Of a stretch of DNA of 64,000 nt, positions 1 to 12,615 are shown in pieces. The stretch is taken from assembly GCF_000369005.1 (NCBI RefSeq), contig NZ_KB849765.1, positions 124,001 to 188,000 of the forward strand, in the 5' to 3' direction. This DNA comes from Acinetobacter beijerinckii CIP 110307. Its GTDB lineage: Bacteria > Pseudomonadota > Gammaproteobacteria > Pseudomonadales > Moraxellaceae. A program made the position numbers and the translations under genes. The first letter of the stretch is position 1. Every line of letters starts with the position of its first letter. Under the pieces are notes generated by a model that saw only the letters and a list, made by a program, of their open reading frames with translations, was not told where the DNA came from and made no database searches.

Positions 1-1
1 G

Positions 2-280
2 CGTTTTTGGATTGATAACGAGCTTTCAACAGGCAGTGTTAAATTTGGTGAGCAAACAGCAAACCTAAAAGATATTCACTGCTCAGTACTTGCGATTGGT
101 GGAGATACTGACATCATAGTCACCTCCGAAGCAGTAAGACCATTAATGGATTTGATTAGTAGTACAGACAAGCAATTTAAAATTGTTTCAGGCGGACATA
201 TGGGATTGGTTTCTGGCAGCCAAGCACCACAAGCAGTTTGGCCAGTGATTAATCAATGGTTAACAGAGCGCTCTCTTTAA
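2..280 (+). CDS. Alpha/beta hydrolase, C-terminal part only
   Basis: This is an open frame entering from the left edge and ending at a TAA; 92 residues are visible. The segment LAIGGDTDIIV followed about 35 residues later by SGGHMGLVSG fits the late Asp and His of an alpha/beta hydrolase catalytic triad. The spacing and the GGHMGL motif resemble PhaC-like polyester synthases and related hydrolases. The nucleophile region lies outside the window, so substrate and exact family cannot be decided. The gene converges on the minus-strand cyclic-di-GMP gene that follows. Confidence 0.6.
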   Translation, partial: RFWIDNELSTGSVKFGEQTANLKDIHCSVLAIGGDTDIIVTSEAVRPLMDLISSTDKQFKIVSGGHMGLVSGSQAPQAVWPVINQWLTERSL

Positions 281-380
281 TTTGTAAAATCACTTTGGAA
301 AGCACATCTCTATTTTATTCAGAAAGAGATGTGCAATATATGCACATAAACTACTCAATATCATTCAGTTAGGCGAGCTA

Positions 381-2441
381 TTATGCAAAATGATGGCGGC
401 TTAACACTAAACTTTCCACATTGACAGGCGTCCCCAACAAATAGCCTTGCAATTGATTGCATCCCAAATTAGTTAGAATATCTGCTTGTTGTTGCGTCTC
501 TACCCCTTCAGCCGTAACGATCAAACCTAATTTTGCGGCAAGATGAATAATACTTTCTAAGATTGCCTCTTCTTTGGAGTTTGGCTGTAAATCGATTAAG
601 AAACCTCGATCAATTTTAAGCTCATCCACAGGTAAATCTTTTAAATATAAGAAACTCGAATAGCCTGTACCAAAGTCATCAATCGCGATACGTATCCCTA
701 ATTTGCGCAAGCGCTCCAAAGTACGAATACTTGAATCAATGTGATGCATGGCAGTGGATTCAGTAATTTCTAAAATAAGGTTGTGAGGTTTAATTTGATA
801 TTTTTCTAATAATTGTTGTAGGACATCGAAGAGTTTCTTATTTTCAAATTGCAGAGCAGATAGATTAACGGCAATTGGATAAAATGGACTATGACTCAAC
901 TCCCATTTTTGGATCTGCTGACACGCCTGCTCAAGTGCCCAATATCCCATTGGGATGATTAAACCCGTTTTTTCAGCCCCCTCAATAAACATTTGCGGTG
1001 TTAAAAGCCCTAGACTCGGATGCTTCCATCGAATTAATGCCTCTACGCCACAGACTTCATAATTTGAGGTAAATTTTGGCTGATAGAATAGTACGAACTG
1101 CTGCTCTTCAACTGCTTTATATAAGTCATTAATCAATTTAGACTGACTTCGTACATCCTGCTGATTGTTTACTGAATGAAAAACTGTGTAAGTATTACGA
1201 CCTTGATCTTTGGAAGCAAGCATTGCAATATCAGCATTAATCAATAAATCCTGTACATTAGTTCCATGCTCAGGATACATTGCTATTCCAAGACTGGCTG
1301 AAATGTTAATTTCTTTTGCAGCAATTAAATATGTTTCTTGAATAAAATGTAGCACTTCCTCAGCAAGCTTCATTGCTTCATTTACATCTGTATTCTCAGA
1401 TAATAATACAAATTCATCACCGCCGATTCTAAACAACTTATGGCTTGAACTTAACTTATCATGCAAACGATTTGCCATTTGAATCAAAAGTTGATCACCA
1501 ACATGGTGTCCAAAAGCATCATTTACCGATTTAAATCGATCTAAATCTATATATAAAAAAGCAGCTTTTTGATCGTTTAAACGATGATGGGTAAATATGA
1601 CTTCAGAACTTTCAGTTAAGTGCAAACGGTTAGGTAATTTGGTTAATGAATCATGTAAAGACTGAGAAGCTAATTCCTTATTTATCTTGGTGAGTTGCTG
1701 ATTACGTTCTTCCAATCTGGCTTCCAAGATGGCTACAGCAAAGCCAGCAACAAAGACTAAGCTGGTAATAAAAATAATGGTAAATAACAAAACGCTTTGT
1801 TCAGTCTGTGCTTGGCTTAAAACTCTTGCAATACTCTCATCAAAGTATGTCGCTGCCATTCCAGTATAATGCATCCCAACGATGCTAAACGCCATGAGGA
1901 TTGCAACAATTGCTTTTAATGTTGTTCGATACTTCACGGCTGTTTTGTACTTGAAAACAAATAGGAAACTTAAGCCAGAACCACTAATCGCAATCAAAAC
2001 AGAACAGATCACCAATAGAGGATCGTAATGCATTTGATGGTGTTGAACGGATAATGCAAGCATTCCAGTATAATGCATACCAGAAATACCAAAGCCCATA
2101 AATACTGCACCTAATATTAAGCGAGGTATAGGCAAAGTCGGTCTTGTCGTTAACCAAACAGCAAAAATAGATGCGATCGCACCAACCATATAAGACAGTA
2201 CGGTTAAACTAAAATCAAAATGATAGCCTTCCGGCAAGTGGCTAGCCAGCATCCCCACAAAGTGCATTGACCATATCGCTAATCCTAAGATTAAACCACT
2301 CGTAAACAAGATGCTTTTTTCAAACTTTTTATAAGCGGCTTTGAAAACGAGTTCTTCCATCGAAACTGCAGCATAACATGTCGCTACTGCAACCAGAATG
2401 GAAACGATGACCAATGTGCTATCGTAATCAACGTGTACCAT
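381..2441 (-). CDS. MHYT-GGDEF-EAL cyclic-di-GMP signalling membrane protein
   Basis: This 686-residue protein has an N-terminal seven-helix MHYT sensor: MHFVGM at 59-64, MHYTGM at 122-127 and MHYTGM at 190-195. MHYT domains are proposed to bind copper and sense a diatomic gas or redox signal. A cytoplasmic GGDEF domain (about 265-425, intact GGDEF) and an EAL domain (about 440-680) follow, with EALIRW, DDFGTGYSS and AEGVET present. Both diguanylate cyclase and phosphodiesterase activity are therefore possible. The four residues where the inhibitory RxxD site should lie read SSSH, so product inhibition is probably absent. A GGAAG ribosome site sits 6 bases before the ATG. Which activity dominates cannot be read from the sequence. 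Confidence 0.93.
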   Translation of the reverse strand: MVHVDYDSTLVIVSILVAVATCYAAVSMEELVFKAAYKKFEKSILFTSGLILGLAIWSMHFVGMLASHLPEGYHFDFSLTVLSYMVGAIASIFAVWLTTRPTLPIPRLILGAVFMGFGISGMHYTGMLALSVQHHQMHYDPLLVICSVLIAISGSGLSFLFVFKYKTAVKYRTTLKAIVAILMAFSIVGMHYTGMAATYFDESIARVLSQAQTEQSVLLFTIIFITSLVFVAGFAVAILEARLEERNQQLTKINKELASQSLHDSLTKLPNRLHLTESSEVIFTHHRLNDQKAAFLYIDLDRFKSVNDAFGHHVGDQLLIQMANRLHDKLSSSHKLFRIGGDEFVLLSENTDVNEAMKLAEEVLHFIQETYLIAAKEINISASLGIAMYPEHGTNVQDLLINADIAMLASKDQGRNTYTVFHSVNNQQDVRSQSKLINDLYKAVEEQQFVLFYQPKFTSNYEVCGVEALIRWKHPSLGLLTPQMFIEGAEKTGLIIPMGYWALEQACQQIQKWELSHSPFYPIAVNLSALQFENKKLFDVLQQLLEKYQIKPHNLILEITESTAMHHIDSSIRTLERLRKLGIRIAIDDFGTGYSSFLYLKDLPVDELKIDRGFLIDLQPNSKEEAILESIIHLAAKLGLIVTAEGVETQQQADILTNLGCNQLQGYLLGTPVNVESLVLSRHHFA

Positions 2442-2968
2442 AAAGGACTTCCATGATTATTCAGTACTTTTTTTTATTTGCTGAGCGAATAGCCCAAAAT
2501 CAGAACGATCCTTCACACTCAAAAAAGATACAAATCGTAAATTCATAAACTTTCCTTAACAATAACATCATCTAGCATAAGGTCAAGTCTTTTTCACTTT
2601 ATAAATCAATAGAATAAAAACATATAATCATTTCAAACCAATGAAAAGTCTTGTTTTTTTTATCTCAATTTTTTACCGAAAGACTAATTTATTTTTGCCA
2701 GCTAATTTTTAGTTTTTAATCGCGTAATTTTCGTTCGTTTTTTAAATCAACTGCACGATAAAAGAATGCAGCAATTTTGTTGTTTTATTTCCGCTATAAC
2801 TACTTTAATAGACATAGATATAACATATATATAATATGCTTTTTTAATTTCGATATTGTTATAACTCTGTTATTGAAACTAAAGCTCAAAACTTAACGAG
2901 TTTTTCTTATAATTTAACTAATAAAAAACCCTTGTAGAAACAAGGGTTTTTAAAGATTAAACTAAAAC
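2442..2968. other. AT-rich intergenic region upstream of the MHYT gene
   Basis: This spacer lies between the divergent end of ilvC and the start of the MHYT gene. It is very AT-rich. The only structure I can support is the ilvC terminator near its right end. It should contain the promoter of the MHYT gene, but no -35/-10 pair stands out from the AT background. No small open frame with a convincing ribosome site was found. Confidence 0.5.
2924..2951 (-). terminator. Rho-independent terminator of ilvC
   Basis: Two 11-base arms (aaaaacccttg and its complement) enclose a 6-base loop, with A/T runs at the stem base. It lies 18 bases past the ilvC stop codon. Confidence 0.85.
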
Positions 2969-3997
<1,029 letters not shown>

Positions 3998-4016
3998 CTA
4001 AAATTTTTGTCATTTC

Positions 4017-4031
4017 CCTTGTTGTACAAGG
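4017..4031. promoter_or_regulatory. Palindrome upstream of ilvC
   Basis: CCTTGT-TGT-ACAAGG is a perfect 6+6 inverted repeat, 31 bases before the ilvC start. It could be a small operator or a leader hairpin. No regulator is assigned. Confidence 0.35.
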
Positions 4032-4046
4032 AGAGATCTTTATAAC

Positions 4047-4081
4047 CCTCAATTCTTGCATGTCTATATGAAGAATTGAGG
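4047..4081 (-). other. Hairpin between ilvH and ilvC
   Basis: Two perfect 11-base arms (cctcaattctt and its complement) flank a 13-base loop, 6 bases past the ilvH stop. No U-run follows the stem on the minus strand. It may therefore be an RNA-processing or partial termination element that lowers or uncouples ilvC expression from ilvIH, rather than a full terminator. Confidence 0.5.
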
Positions 4082-4087
4082 AAGTTA

Positions 4088-4579
4088 TTAAATAGTTAGA
4101 ACTTTTTCACCACGAGCAATGCCGGATACACCAGAACGCACAACTTCAAGAATCGTATTTTCAGCTAAAGCATCAATAAAACCATCAATCTTATCAGTGG
4201 TTCCTGCAATTTGAATCGTATAAGTGGTTGGTGTCACATCAACAATTTGCGCACGGAAGATGTCTGCGGTACGCTTAATTTCAGCACGGGCAGCACCTAA
4301 AGCTTTGACTTTGATCAACATCAATTCACGTTCAATATGTGAACCTTCTGAAAGATCAACCACTTTAACCACTTCAACTAATTTGTTGAGTTGCTTGGTG
4401 ATTTGTTCAATTTTATGATCATCACCATAAGTGGTCAGCGTCAAACGAGATAAGGTTTCATCTTCAGTTGGTGCAACATTGAGTGTTTCAATGTTGTAGT
4501 TACGTTGAGAGAATAACCCCACCAAACGAGAAAGCGCACCTGCTTCATTTTCAACGAGTACAGAAATAATGTGTCTCAT
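4088..4579 (-). CDS. ilvH: Acetolactate synthase small (regulatory) subunit
   Basis: This 163-residue protein is the valine-sensing regulatory subunit that pairs with IlvI. It has an N-terminal ACT domain ([19 protein letters not shown]; about residues 1-78) and the ALS small-subunit C-terminal domain. The start chosen is the ATG that overlaps the ilvI stop by one base (TAATG), which gives translational coupling and the usual family length. The longer open frame adds ten residues lying inside ilvI coding sequence and is unlikely. Confidence 0.96.
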   Translation of the reverse strand: MRHIISVLVENEAGALSRLVGLFSQRNYNIETLNVAPTEDETLSRLTLTTYGDDHKIEQITKQLNKLVEVVKVVDLSEGSHIERELMLIKVKALGAARAEIKRTADIFRAQIVDVTPTTYTIQIAGTTDKIDGFIDALAENTILEVVRSGVSGIARGEKVLTI

Positions 4580-6303
4580 TATGTACGCTCCCCTTTGCCT
4601 AACCACATATCTTTCATTGATTGCCCAGCAATCAACATTGGATACACATGCTCTGTACGATCAACCATGACATTAATGAAAACACACTTATCATTAATCG
4701 CCATTGCTTCAGCAAGTTTAGATTCCAACTCATCTGCATGATTAATTTGAATGCCTACATGACCATAAGCTTCCATTAATTTTGCAAAATCAGGTAATGA
4801 ATCTACATAAGAACTTGAATGACGTCCTTCATAATTCATATCTTGCCACTGCTTCACCATGCCTAAAGCTTGGTTATTTAAGCAAAGAATTTTCACATTC
4901 AAGCCATATTGCTTACATGTTGATAATTCTTGGATACACATCTGGATAGATGCTTCACCTGTGATACACACGACTTGTTGGTCTGGAAATGCAAGCTTCG
5001 CTGCCATTGCATACGGTAAACCCACACCCATAGTGCCTAGACCACCAGAGTTAATCCATTGGCGCGGACGTTTGTATTTGTAGTAGTTTGCACCAAACAT
5101 TTGGTGCTGACCTACGTCAGAGGTAATAATCGCTTCACCATTTGTTACACGATCAAGCGCTTCTACCACTTGTTGTGGTTTCATTTCACCATTTTGAGCA
5201 GGTTCATAGCGTAAACCATGAACTTTACGCCATTCGTTAATCTGAGACCACCAGCCAGCAATCGCTTCAGGATTAGGCTTAGAAACATTCATCTGCTTCA
5301 ACTGAGCTAACATTTCTTGAAGAACTGGTTCAACAGCACCCACAATTGGAATGTGCGCCATGATCGTCTTAGAAATTGTTGCTGGGTCTACATCAATATG
5401 AATCACTTTCGCATTAAGACAGAATTTTGCAGGGTTATTAGTCACGCGGTCATCAAAACGCGCACCAATTGCCAAAATCACGTCAGCATTATGCATTGCC
5501 ATATTGGCTTCATAAGTACCATGCATCCCTAACATACCCACGAATTGTGGATCATTACCTGGGAAAGCACCTAAACCCATTAAAGTATTGGTTACAGGAT
5601 AGCCTAATAAATGTGCAAGTTCAGTCAATAAAGCAGACGCATTACCTTGAACAACACCACCACCCGTATAAATCATTGGGCGTTTTGCAGTAATGAGTTC
5701 ATCAATCGCTTTGCGGATTTGACCAGAATGACCACGAGAAGGCGGCTGATATGAGCGCATCTTCACTTTTTCAGGGTATTCGTAAGCAAATTTTTCGGCT
5801 GGATTGGTTGCATCTTTTGGAATATCAATAACCACTGGACCAGGACGGCCAGAAGACGCGATATAAAATGCTTTTTTAATAATTGCAGGAATTTCGCTTG
5901 CGTGACGCACTTGGAAACTATGCTTTACGATTGGACGAGAAATACCAACCATATCCGTTTCTTGGAATGCATCCTCTCCAATCAAATGGCTTGCAACTTG
6001 ACCAGACAAAATCACCATTGGGATTGAGTCCATATAGGCTGTAGCAATTGGAGTGACGGTATTGGTAGCGCCCGGCCCAGAAGTGACCAGTACAACACCT
6101 GTCTTACCTGTTACGCGTGAGTATGCATCTGCCATGTGACCAGCAGCTTGCTCATGACGTACGAGGTAATGGTTGATTTTGTCTTGTTGAAATAGCGCAT
6201 CATAAATATGTAATACAGCGCCGCCTGGATACCCAAAAACATGCTCTACGCCTTCGTCCGCAAGCGCACGAACGAGCATTTCACCACCAGATAAAAGTTC
6301 CAA
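4579..6303 (-). CDS. ilvI: Acetolactate synthase large (catalytic) subunit
   Basis: This 574-residue, thiamine-diphosphate- and FAD-dependent enzyme condenses pyruvate with pyruvate or 2-oxobutyrate, the first step of branched-chain amino acid synthesis. The catalytic Glu is in [12 protein letters not shown] (near residue 50). The FAD-binding central domain and the C-terminal TPP domain are complete ([15 protein letters not shown]). The usual GDGS Mg-TPP motif reads GEAS here, so the metal-binding Asp is replaced by Glu and the Gly by Ala. The gene is first in the ilvI-ilvH(-ilvC) cluster. Confidence 0.97.
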   Translation of the reverse strand: MELLSGGEMLVRALADEGVEHVFGYPGGAVLHIYDALFQQDKINHYLVRHEQAAGHMADAYSRVTGKTGVVLVTSGPGATNTVTPIATAYMDSIPMVILSGQVASHLIGEDAFQETDMVGISRPIVKHSFQVRHASEIPAIIKKAFYIASSGRPGPVVIDIPKDATNPAEKFAYEYPEKVKMRSYQPPSRGHSGQIRKAIDELITAKRPMIYTGGGVVQGNASALLTELAHLLGYPVTNTLMGLGAFPGNDPQFVGMLGMHGTYEANMAMHNADVILAIGARFDDRVTNNPAKFCLNAKVIHIDVDPATISKTIMAHIPIVGAVEPVLQEMLAQLKQMNVSKPNPEAIAGWWSQINEWRKVHGLRYEPAQNGEMKPQQVVEALDRVTNGEAIITSDVGQHQMFGANYYKYKRPRQWINSGGLGTMGVGLPYAMAAKLAFPDQQVVCITGEASIQMCIQELSTCKQYGLNVKILCLNNQALGMVKQWQDMNYEGRHSSSYVDSLPDFAKLMEAYGHVGIQINHADELESKLAEAMAINDKCVFINVMVDRTEHVYPMLIAGQSMKDMWLGKGERT

Positions 6304-6325
6304 CGTGATTCACCCTAGTATTTTG

Positions 6326-6352
6326 CACAATTTATGGGAGACATAAATTGTG
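6326..6352 (-). promoter_or_regulatory. Perfect hairpin/palindrome in the ilvI leader
   Basis: Two 11-base arms (cacaatttatg and its complement) separated by five bases lie 23 bases before the ilvI start on the minus strand. The element could be an operator for a dimeric regulator or a 5'-UTR hairpin that modulates translation. I found no Ile/Val/Leu-rich leader peptide nearby, so classical ilv attenuation is not supported. Confidence 0.45.
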
Positions 6353-6820
6353 TTTCATTCATTAACTTTTGCACTTCTTATAAGTGTGCGTATTCTACTC
6401 GTTTTTGCTGCAATAGGAAAAATTTTCTGAGACTCATCAGCCGTATAAACTTGATGACATCTCGAATCAAAATATGCTGGGATAAGCAAATTTCAAAACA
6501 GCATTCTCTCGGCTAGAAAGAATGTCCATTGCAAGCCATGACATTTATTCGAAGGGTGATCAAATAAACGCATATAAAACTTGAGAAAGCATTCTTGTTT
6601 CTTTCATAAGCAAAGTCAAGAACTAAGAAAAGGTTTTTAACGAATATTTTTTAGCTGTTGTTTTTTTAAACACACTTCACAAAATATTTTAGTCTTTTTT
6701 ACCGCCCTTTTGTCCAAAATCTATTTTCTTTTTAGGTAAAACTAGGCATCGTAATTTACTTATTTTAATCAAGATAGATTGAAAGATAGAATAGGTAAAA
6801 TTCTCTTGGGGAGATCAAAT
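6353..6820. other. Divergent promoter region between ilvI and the DUF4124 gene
   Basis: This non-coding AT-rich spacer must hold the ilvI promoter on the minus strand and that of the DUF4124 gene on the plus strand. A TAGAAT hexamer on the minus strand near 6390-6395 could be the ilvI -10, but its -35 is weak. The short open frames here have no ribosome site or recognisable product. Confidence 0.4.
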
Positions 6821-7144
6821 ATGAAAACATTTTACTTAATAACAGCGTTAACACTATTAGCTTTTTCAAATTCAACATTTGCTCAACAATACTATAAATG
6901 GGTGGATAAAAATGGTTCGACACATTACACCACCACTCCACCACCTAAAGGTGCAAAACGTTTAGATAAAGTTTCGACTTATGGTGCAAGTCAGCCTACG
7001 CAACCTCAAACGACAACGGCATCAAATCAAGCAGAACAGGCAGCTCAAGAAGCATCTCGTGCAGCAAGTGCTGCGACTGAAACGGCGGCAAGAAACTCGT
7101 CAATACCTCAATCTGAGTCAAGCTCATCCCATTCAGATCGCTAA
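6821..7144 (+). CDS. DUF4124 domain-containing secreted protein
   Basis: This 107-residue protein has a signal peptide (MKTFYLITALTLLAFSNSTFAQQ). A DUF4124 motif follows directly, YYKWVDKNGSTHYTTTPPP, and then a low-complexity tail rich in Gln, Ala, Ser and Thr. The start chosen is the ATG at 6821, preceded by GGGGAG at 6808-6813; the upstream in-frame ATG would put extra charged residues before the signal peptide. DUF4124 proteins are periplasmic or envelope-associated, with no established reaction. It is monocistronic by spacing. Confidence 0.85.
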   Translation: MKTFYLITALTLLAFSNSTFAQQYYKWVDKNGSTHYTTTPPPKGAKRLDKVSTYGASQPTQPQTTTASNQAEQAAQEASRAASAATETAARNSSIPQSESSSSHSDR

Positions 7145-7165
7145 AATACATTAAGTATATAAAAC

Positions 7166-7189
7166 CAAGGTGGTTGTATGACCACCTTG
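7166..7189 (+). terminator. Hairpin after the DUF4124 gene
   Basis: Nine-base arms caaggtggt and accaccttg enclose a 6-base loop, 21 bases past the stop codon. The U-tract is poor, so this is a probable but weak terminator. Confidence 0.5.
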
Positions 7190-7196
7190 AAGATAA

Positions 7197-9911
<2,715 letters not shown>

Positions 9912-9923
9912 TTTTCTGCTTAG

Positions 9924-10002
9924 ATTCCCTCTCCTGAGAGGAGAGGGCTAGGGAGAGGTTATTAGCCTCACCCTAGCCCCTCTTTAAAAAAAGAGGGGAA
10001 TT
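9924..10002. repeat. Compound palindromic intergenic repeat, copy 1
   Basis: Three inverted repeats abut here: ccctctcct/aggagaggg (9927-9947), gggctaggg with ccctagccc (9945-9979), and cccctcttt/aaagagggg (9977-9998). The outer ends (attccctct and agaggggaat) are themselves near-complementary. A core, ctagcccctctttaaaaaa, recurs after macB at 15955-15973. This looks like a REP or MITE-like dispersed element. Confidence 0.65.
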
Positions 10003-10023
10003 AAAAGCAATAAACAAAACCTC

Positions 10024-10056
10024 ATCAAAGCCCGCTGTTATTCAACGGGCTTTGAT
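10024..10056 (+). terminator. Terminator downstream of leuS
   Basis: Perfect 11-base arms (atcaaagcccg and its complement) flank an 11-base loop, with a T-rich tail. It separates leuS and the repeat from lptE. Confidence 0.65.
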
Positions 10057-10123
10057 TCTAAAATGTGGTCAATTTATCAAGATTAAATCTTCCATATTTG
10101 TTGGAATATCATAAGGACAAAGC

Positions 10124-10633
10124 ATGCATTTAGTTCAACGTGTTGCAGCAGTTGTATTAACTTTAGGTCTAAGTGCAGGCTTAGTCGGCTGTGGCTTTCA
10201 CCTAAAAGGCACTAACCCAACCGCTGCACCATTGGTCTACAATAAACTCACCTTGGTGATGCCTGATAATACCGATGAGTTAGAAAATCAACTGAGTATT
10301 TATCTCGGCGCAACAGGGGTACAACTGAGTAACGCCAATGATGCTTATGTACTCCGTGTTTTGGATTACACCCCTCGCCGCCAGTTACTCAATGGTAAAT
10401 TGACGGAAGTGTTATTACGTTTGACTGTGACTTTCCAAATTGAAGATCGTCAAGGAAAGAAAATTACAGAACCTCGTACGTTAACGGCTTCTCGTACCTA
10501 TCAATACGACGTGGCAACAGTTAACACTGACAATCAACAAGAAGCTTATTTAAACCGTATTGTAACTGATGATGTCGCACAACAAATTACCCGTCAAATC
10601 GCAGCCAATCGTTTACCTAAAGCTCAGCCATAA
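10124..10633 (+). CDS. lptE: LPS-assembly lipoprotein LptE
   Basis: This 169-residue outer-membrane lipoprotein forms the plug of the LptD barrel that inserts lipopolysaccharide or lipooligosaccharide into the outer leaflet. A signal peptide ends in the lipobox LVGC (Cys23), followed by GFHLKG, the usual LptE/RlpB beginning of the mature chain. The family signature RQLLNGKLTEVLLRLTV is present. The position between leuS and holA is the conserved one. The gap to holA is 9 bases, so the two are probably cotranscribed. Confidence 0.93.
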   Translation: MHLVQRVAAVVLTLGLSAGLVGCGFHLKGTNPTAAPLVYNKLTLVMPDNTDELENQLSIYLGATGVQLSNANDAYVLRVLDYTPRRQLLNGKLTEVLLRLTVTFQIEDRQGKKITEPRTLTASRTYQYDVATVNTDNQQEAYLNRIVTDDVAQQITRQIAANRLPKAQP

Positions 10634-10642
10634 ACTTTAATT

Positions 10643-11638
10643 ATGAAACTAGATTATGTTCAAGCCTTAAAACGCATTGAAGAAGCTCGCGGTGCATGGA
10701 TCATGCATGGTCAAGAGCCGTTGCTTGAACAAAATCTGCTGGATGCGTTTCGTAAAAACTGGCAGCAGCAAGAGGTTGAGCGTCAGCGTTATGATATCAA
10801 TAGCGTTAATGACTGGAAAAATGTCTTTAATGCGCTGAACAGTTTGTCATTGTTTTCACAACAACTGGCAATAGAAGTACATGGCAATATCAAACCAGAT
10901 GCCAATGGCTTAAAACAACTAAAAAGCTATATCCAGCATAATGAACATAACCTCTTGCTGATTGTTTTACCGAAACAGGACAGCAATAGTTTAAAGTCGG
11001 CATTCTTTCAAGTGATCGAAGCCAATGGAGTTGTCGTTGCATTAACGGCGACATATCCACAAGATCGACAACGTATTTTAAATATTGAAGCAGAAAAGCT
11101 CGGAATCCAGTTAAATAATGATGCATGGCAATGGCTAATGCAGCATCATGAACACAACCTACTTGCAGCCAAAAACAGTTTGATGCGAGTTGCGGATACT
11201 TTTCCAGATATTCAACAGATTCAAATCGAACAGCTGTATGCTTGTTTACAAGATCAATCACGCTATACCACTTATGATTTAAGTGATGCTCTACTGGCAG
11301 GAAATTTAGCGCAATCTGTGAAAATCTATCAATATCTAATTGCTGCGGGTGAACCTGATAGCCTGATTTTATGGACGCTAAATAAAGAAATGCGTTTGCT
11401 GATGCAGTTATTTGAACAACCACACAATGCGATTCAACTCGGCATTTGGAAAACTAAAGTTTCTCAGTATCAACAAGCTTTACGTCGTTTGAATCCAAGA
11501 CAATTTTTAACATGGTCTGATTTATTGTTGCGAATTGATGCAGCGATCAAAGGCATATCTAAAGAAAATTCTGAACATTTAATGCTGCAAGCTTTAGCTG
11601 AACTCTGTGGTAAAAGTTTATTCACGCCATCTGCATAG
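10643..11638 (+). CDS. holA: DNA polymerase III delta subunit
   Basis: This 331-residue subunit of the clamp-loader complex contacts and opens the beta sliding clamp. The N-terminal segment WIMHGQEPLLEQNLLDAFR and the core LLIVLPKQDSNSLKSAFF fit HolA. The C-terminal collar-type helical domain is present, and the length is close to the usual 330-345. It follows lptE by 9 bases in the conserved arrangement. Confidence 0.94.
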   Translation: MKLDYVQALKRIEEARGAWIMHGQEPLLEQNLLDAFRKNWQQQEVERQRYDINSVNDWKNVFNALNSLSLFSQQLAIEVHGNIKPDANGLKQLKSYIQHNEHNLLLIVLPKQDSNSLKSAFFQVIEANGVVVALTATYPQDRQRILNIEAEKLGIQLNNDAWQWLMQHHEHNLLAAKNSLMRVADTFPDIQQIQIEQLYACLQDQSRYTTYDLSDALLAGNLAQSVKIYQYLIAAGEPDSLILWTLNKEMRLLMQLFEQPHNAIQLGIWKTKVSQYQQALRRLNPRQFLTWSDLLLRIDAAIKGISKENSEHLMLQALAELCGKSLFTPSA

Positions 11639-11675
11639 AACATTAACCTAAGGCTAAACATAAAAACGATGCCCT

Positions 11676-12506
11676 ATGTCCTTTCATTTAACCCAAAATC
11701 AAATTGAGCAGATCAAATCCATTTTCAAAGATGCTGATAGCCTATTGATTAGTGCTGGTGCAGGTATGGGGGTTGATTCAGGCTTGCCTGATTTTCGCGG
11801 CAATCAAGGCATGTGGCAAGCTTACCCTGAACTAGGTAAACAACGAATTGATTTTACTGAAATTGCCAACCCGAATGCTTTTAAACAGCATCCTGCTTTG
11901 GCTTGGGGATTTTACGGACATCGTCTAAAACTTTATCGCCAAACAATGCCGCATCAAGGTTTTTATTTACTTAAACAACTCTCAGAACAACTGGCATTAC
12001 CTTATTTTGTATTTACTTCAAATGTGGATGGACAATTTCAAAAATCAGGCTTCGATCCTGATCGAATTTATGAATGCCATGGTTCAATCCATCATCTGCA
12101 ATGTCTGAAAACCTGTACACCAAACATTTGGTCTGCTGAAGAATTACAACCTAAAATTGATACGCAACAATCCAAGTGGCTAGGACAACAACCTCAATGT
12201 CCGAATTGTGGCGGGTTAGCGCGACCAAATATTTTAATGTTCAATGATATGACATGGTTAAGTCAGCAGCATGATCAGCAAGCAAAACGCTTACAAGCCT
12301 TTTTAGAGCAGCATCATCACCCTATCGTTATTGAAATCGGTGCAGGTACAGCTATTCCGACAGTACGTTATTTCAGTGAACGATTCGCACCGTATTTGAT
12401 CCGAATCAATCCAAGAGAATATGGATTACCGAAGCAAAGTGGCGTCGCTTTGGCAACTCAAGCTCAAGTAGGAATACAAAGTATTTATCAGATTTTTATC
12501 GATTAA
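11676..12506 (+). CDS. Sir2-family NAD-dependent protein deacylase, divergent motifs
   Basis: This 276-residue protein shows a sirtuin layout. The NAD-binding loop reads GAGMGVDSGLPDFRG, where canonical sirtuins have GAGxSxxSGIPxFR. TSNVDGQF replaces the usual TQNxDxL. The catalytic His is in ECHGSIHHLQC. Zinc ligands are C-x4-C and CPNCGG, and the C-terminal segment EIGAGTAIPTVR replaces the standard GTSxxVxP. These changes suggest a subfamily distinct from CobB, possibly with altered acyl or ADP-ribosyl specificity. It lies 37 bases after holA and may be cotranscribed. Confidence 0.85.
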   Translation: MSFHLTQNQIEQIKSIFKDADSLLISAGAGMGVDSGLPDFRGNQGMWQAYPELGKQRIDFTEIANPNAFKQHPALAWGFYGHRLKLYRQTMPHQGFYLLKQLSEQLALPYFVFTSNVDGQFQKSGFDPDRIYECHGSIHHLQCLKTCTPNIWSAEELQPKIDTQQSKWLGQQPQCPNCGGLARPNILMFNDMTWLSQQHDQQAKRLQAFLEQHHHPIVIEIGAGTAIPTVRYFSERFAPYLIRINPREYGLPKQSGVALATQAQVGIQSIYQIFID

Positions 12507-12615
12507 CCCATTCACAAAATAGCAAACAATCCGCATTCTAGATAAAAAATATTCACGCTTTATCCTTATTTCACTTCTATACTAGGCTCAGTTTCTTCAT
12601 TTTTGACCTGTCGCC

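Noticed and set aside
6304..6400. Leader peptide for ilv attenuation
   Set aside because: Short frames on the minus strand here (for example one starting MNETQF) are not rich in Ile, Val or Leu, and no terminator-antiterminator pair follows.
6334..6516. A 60-codon frame in the ilvI upstream region
   Set aside because: It has no ribosome site, no recognisable domain and covers the ilvI leader hairpin.
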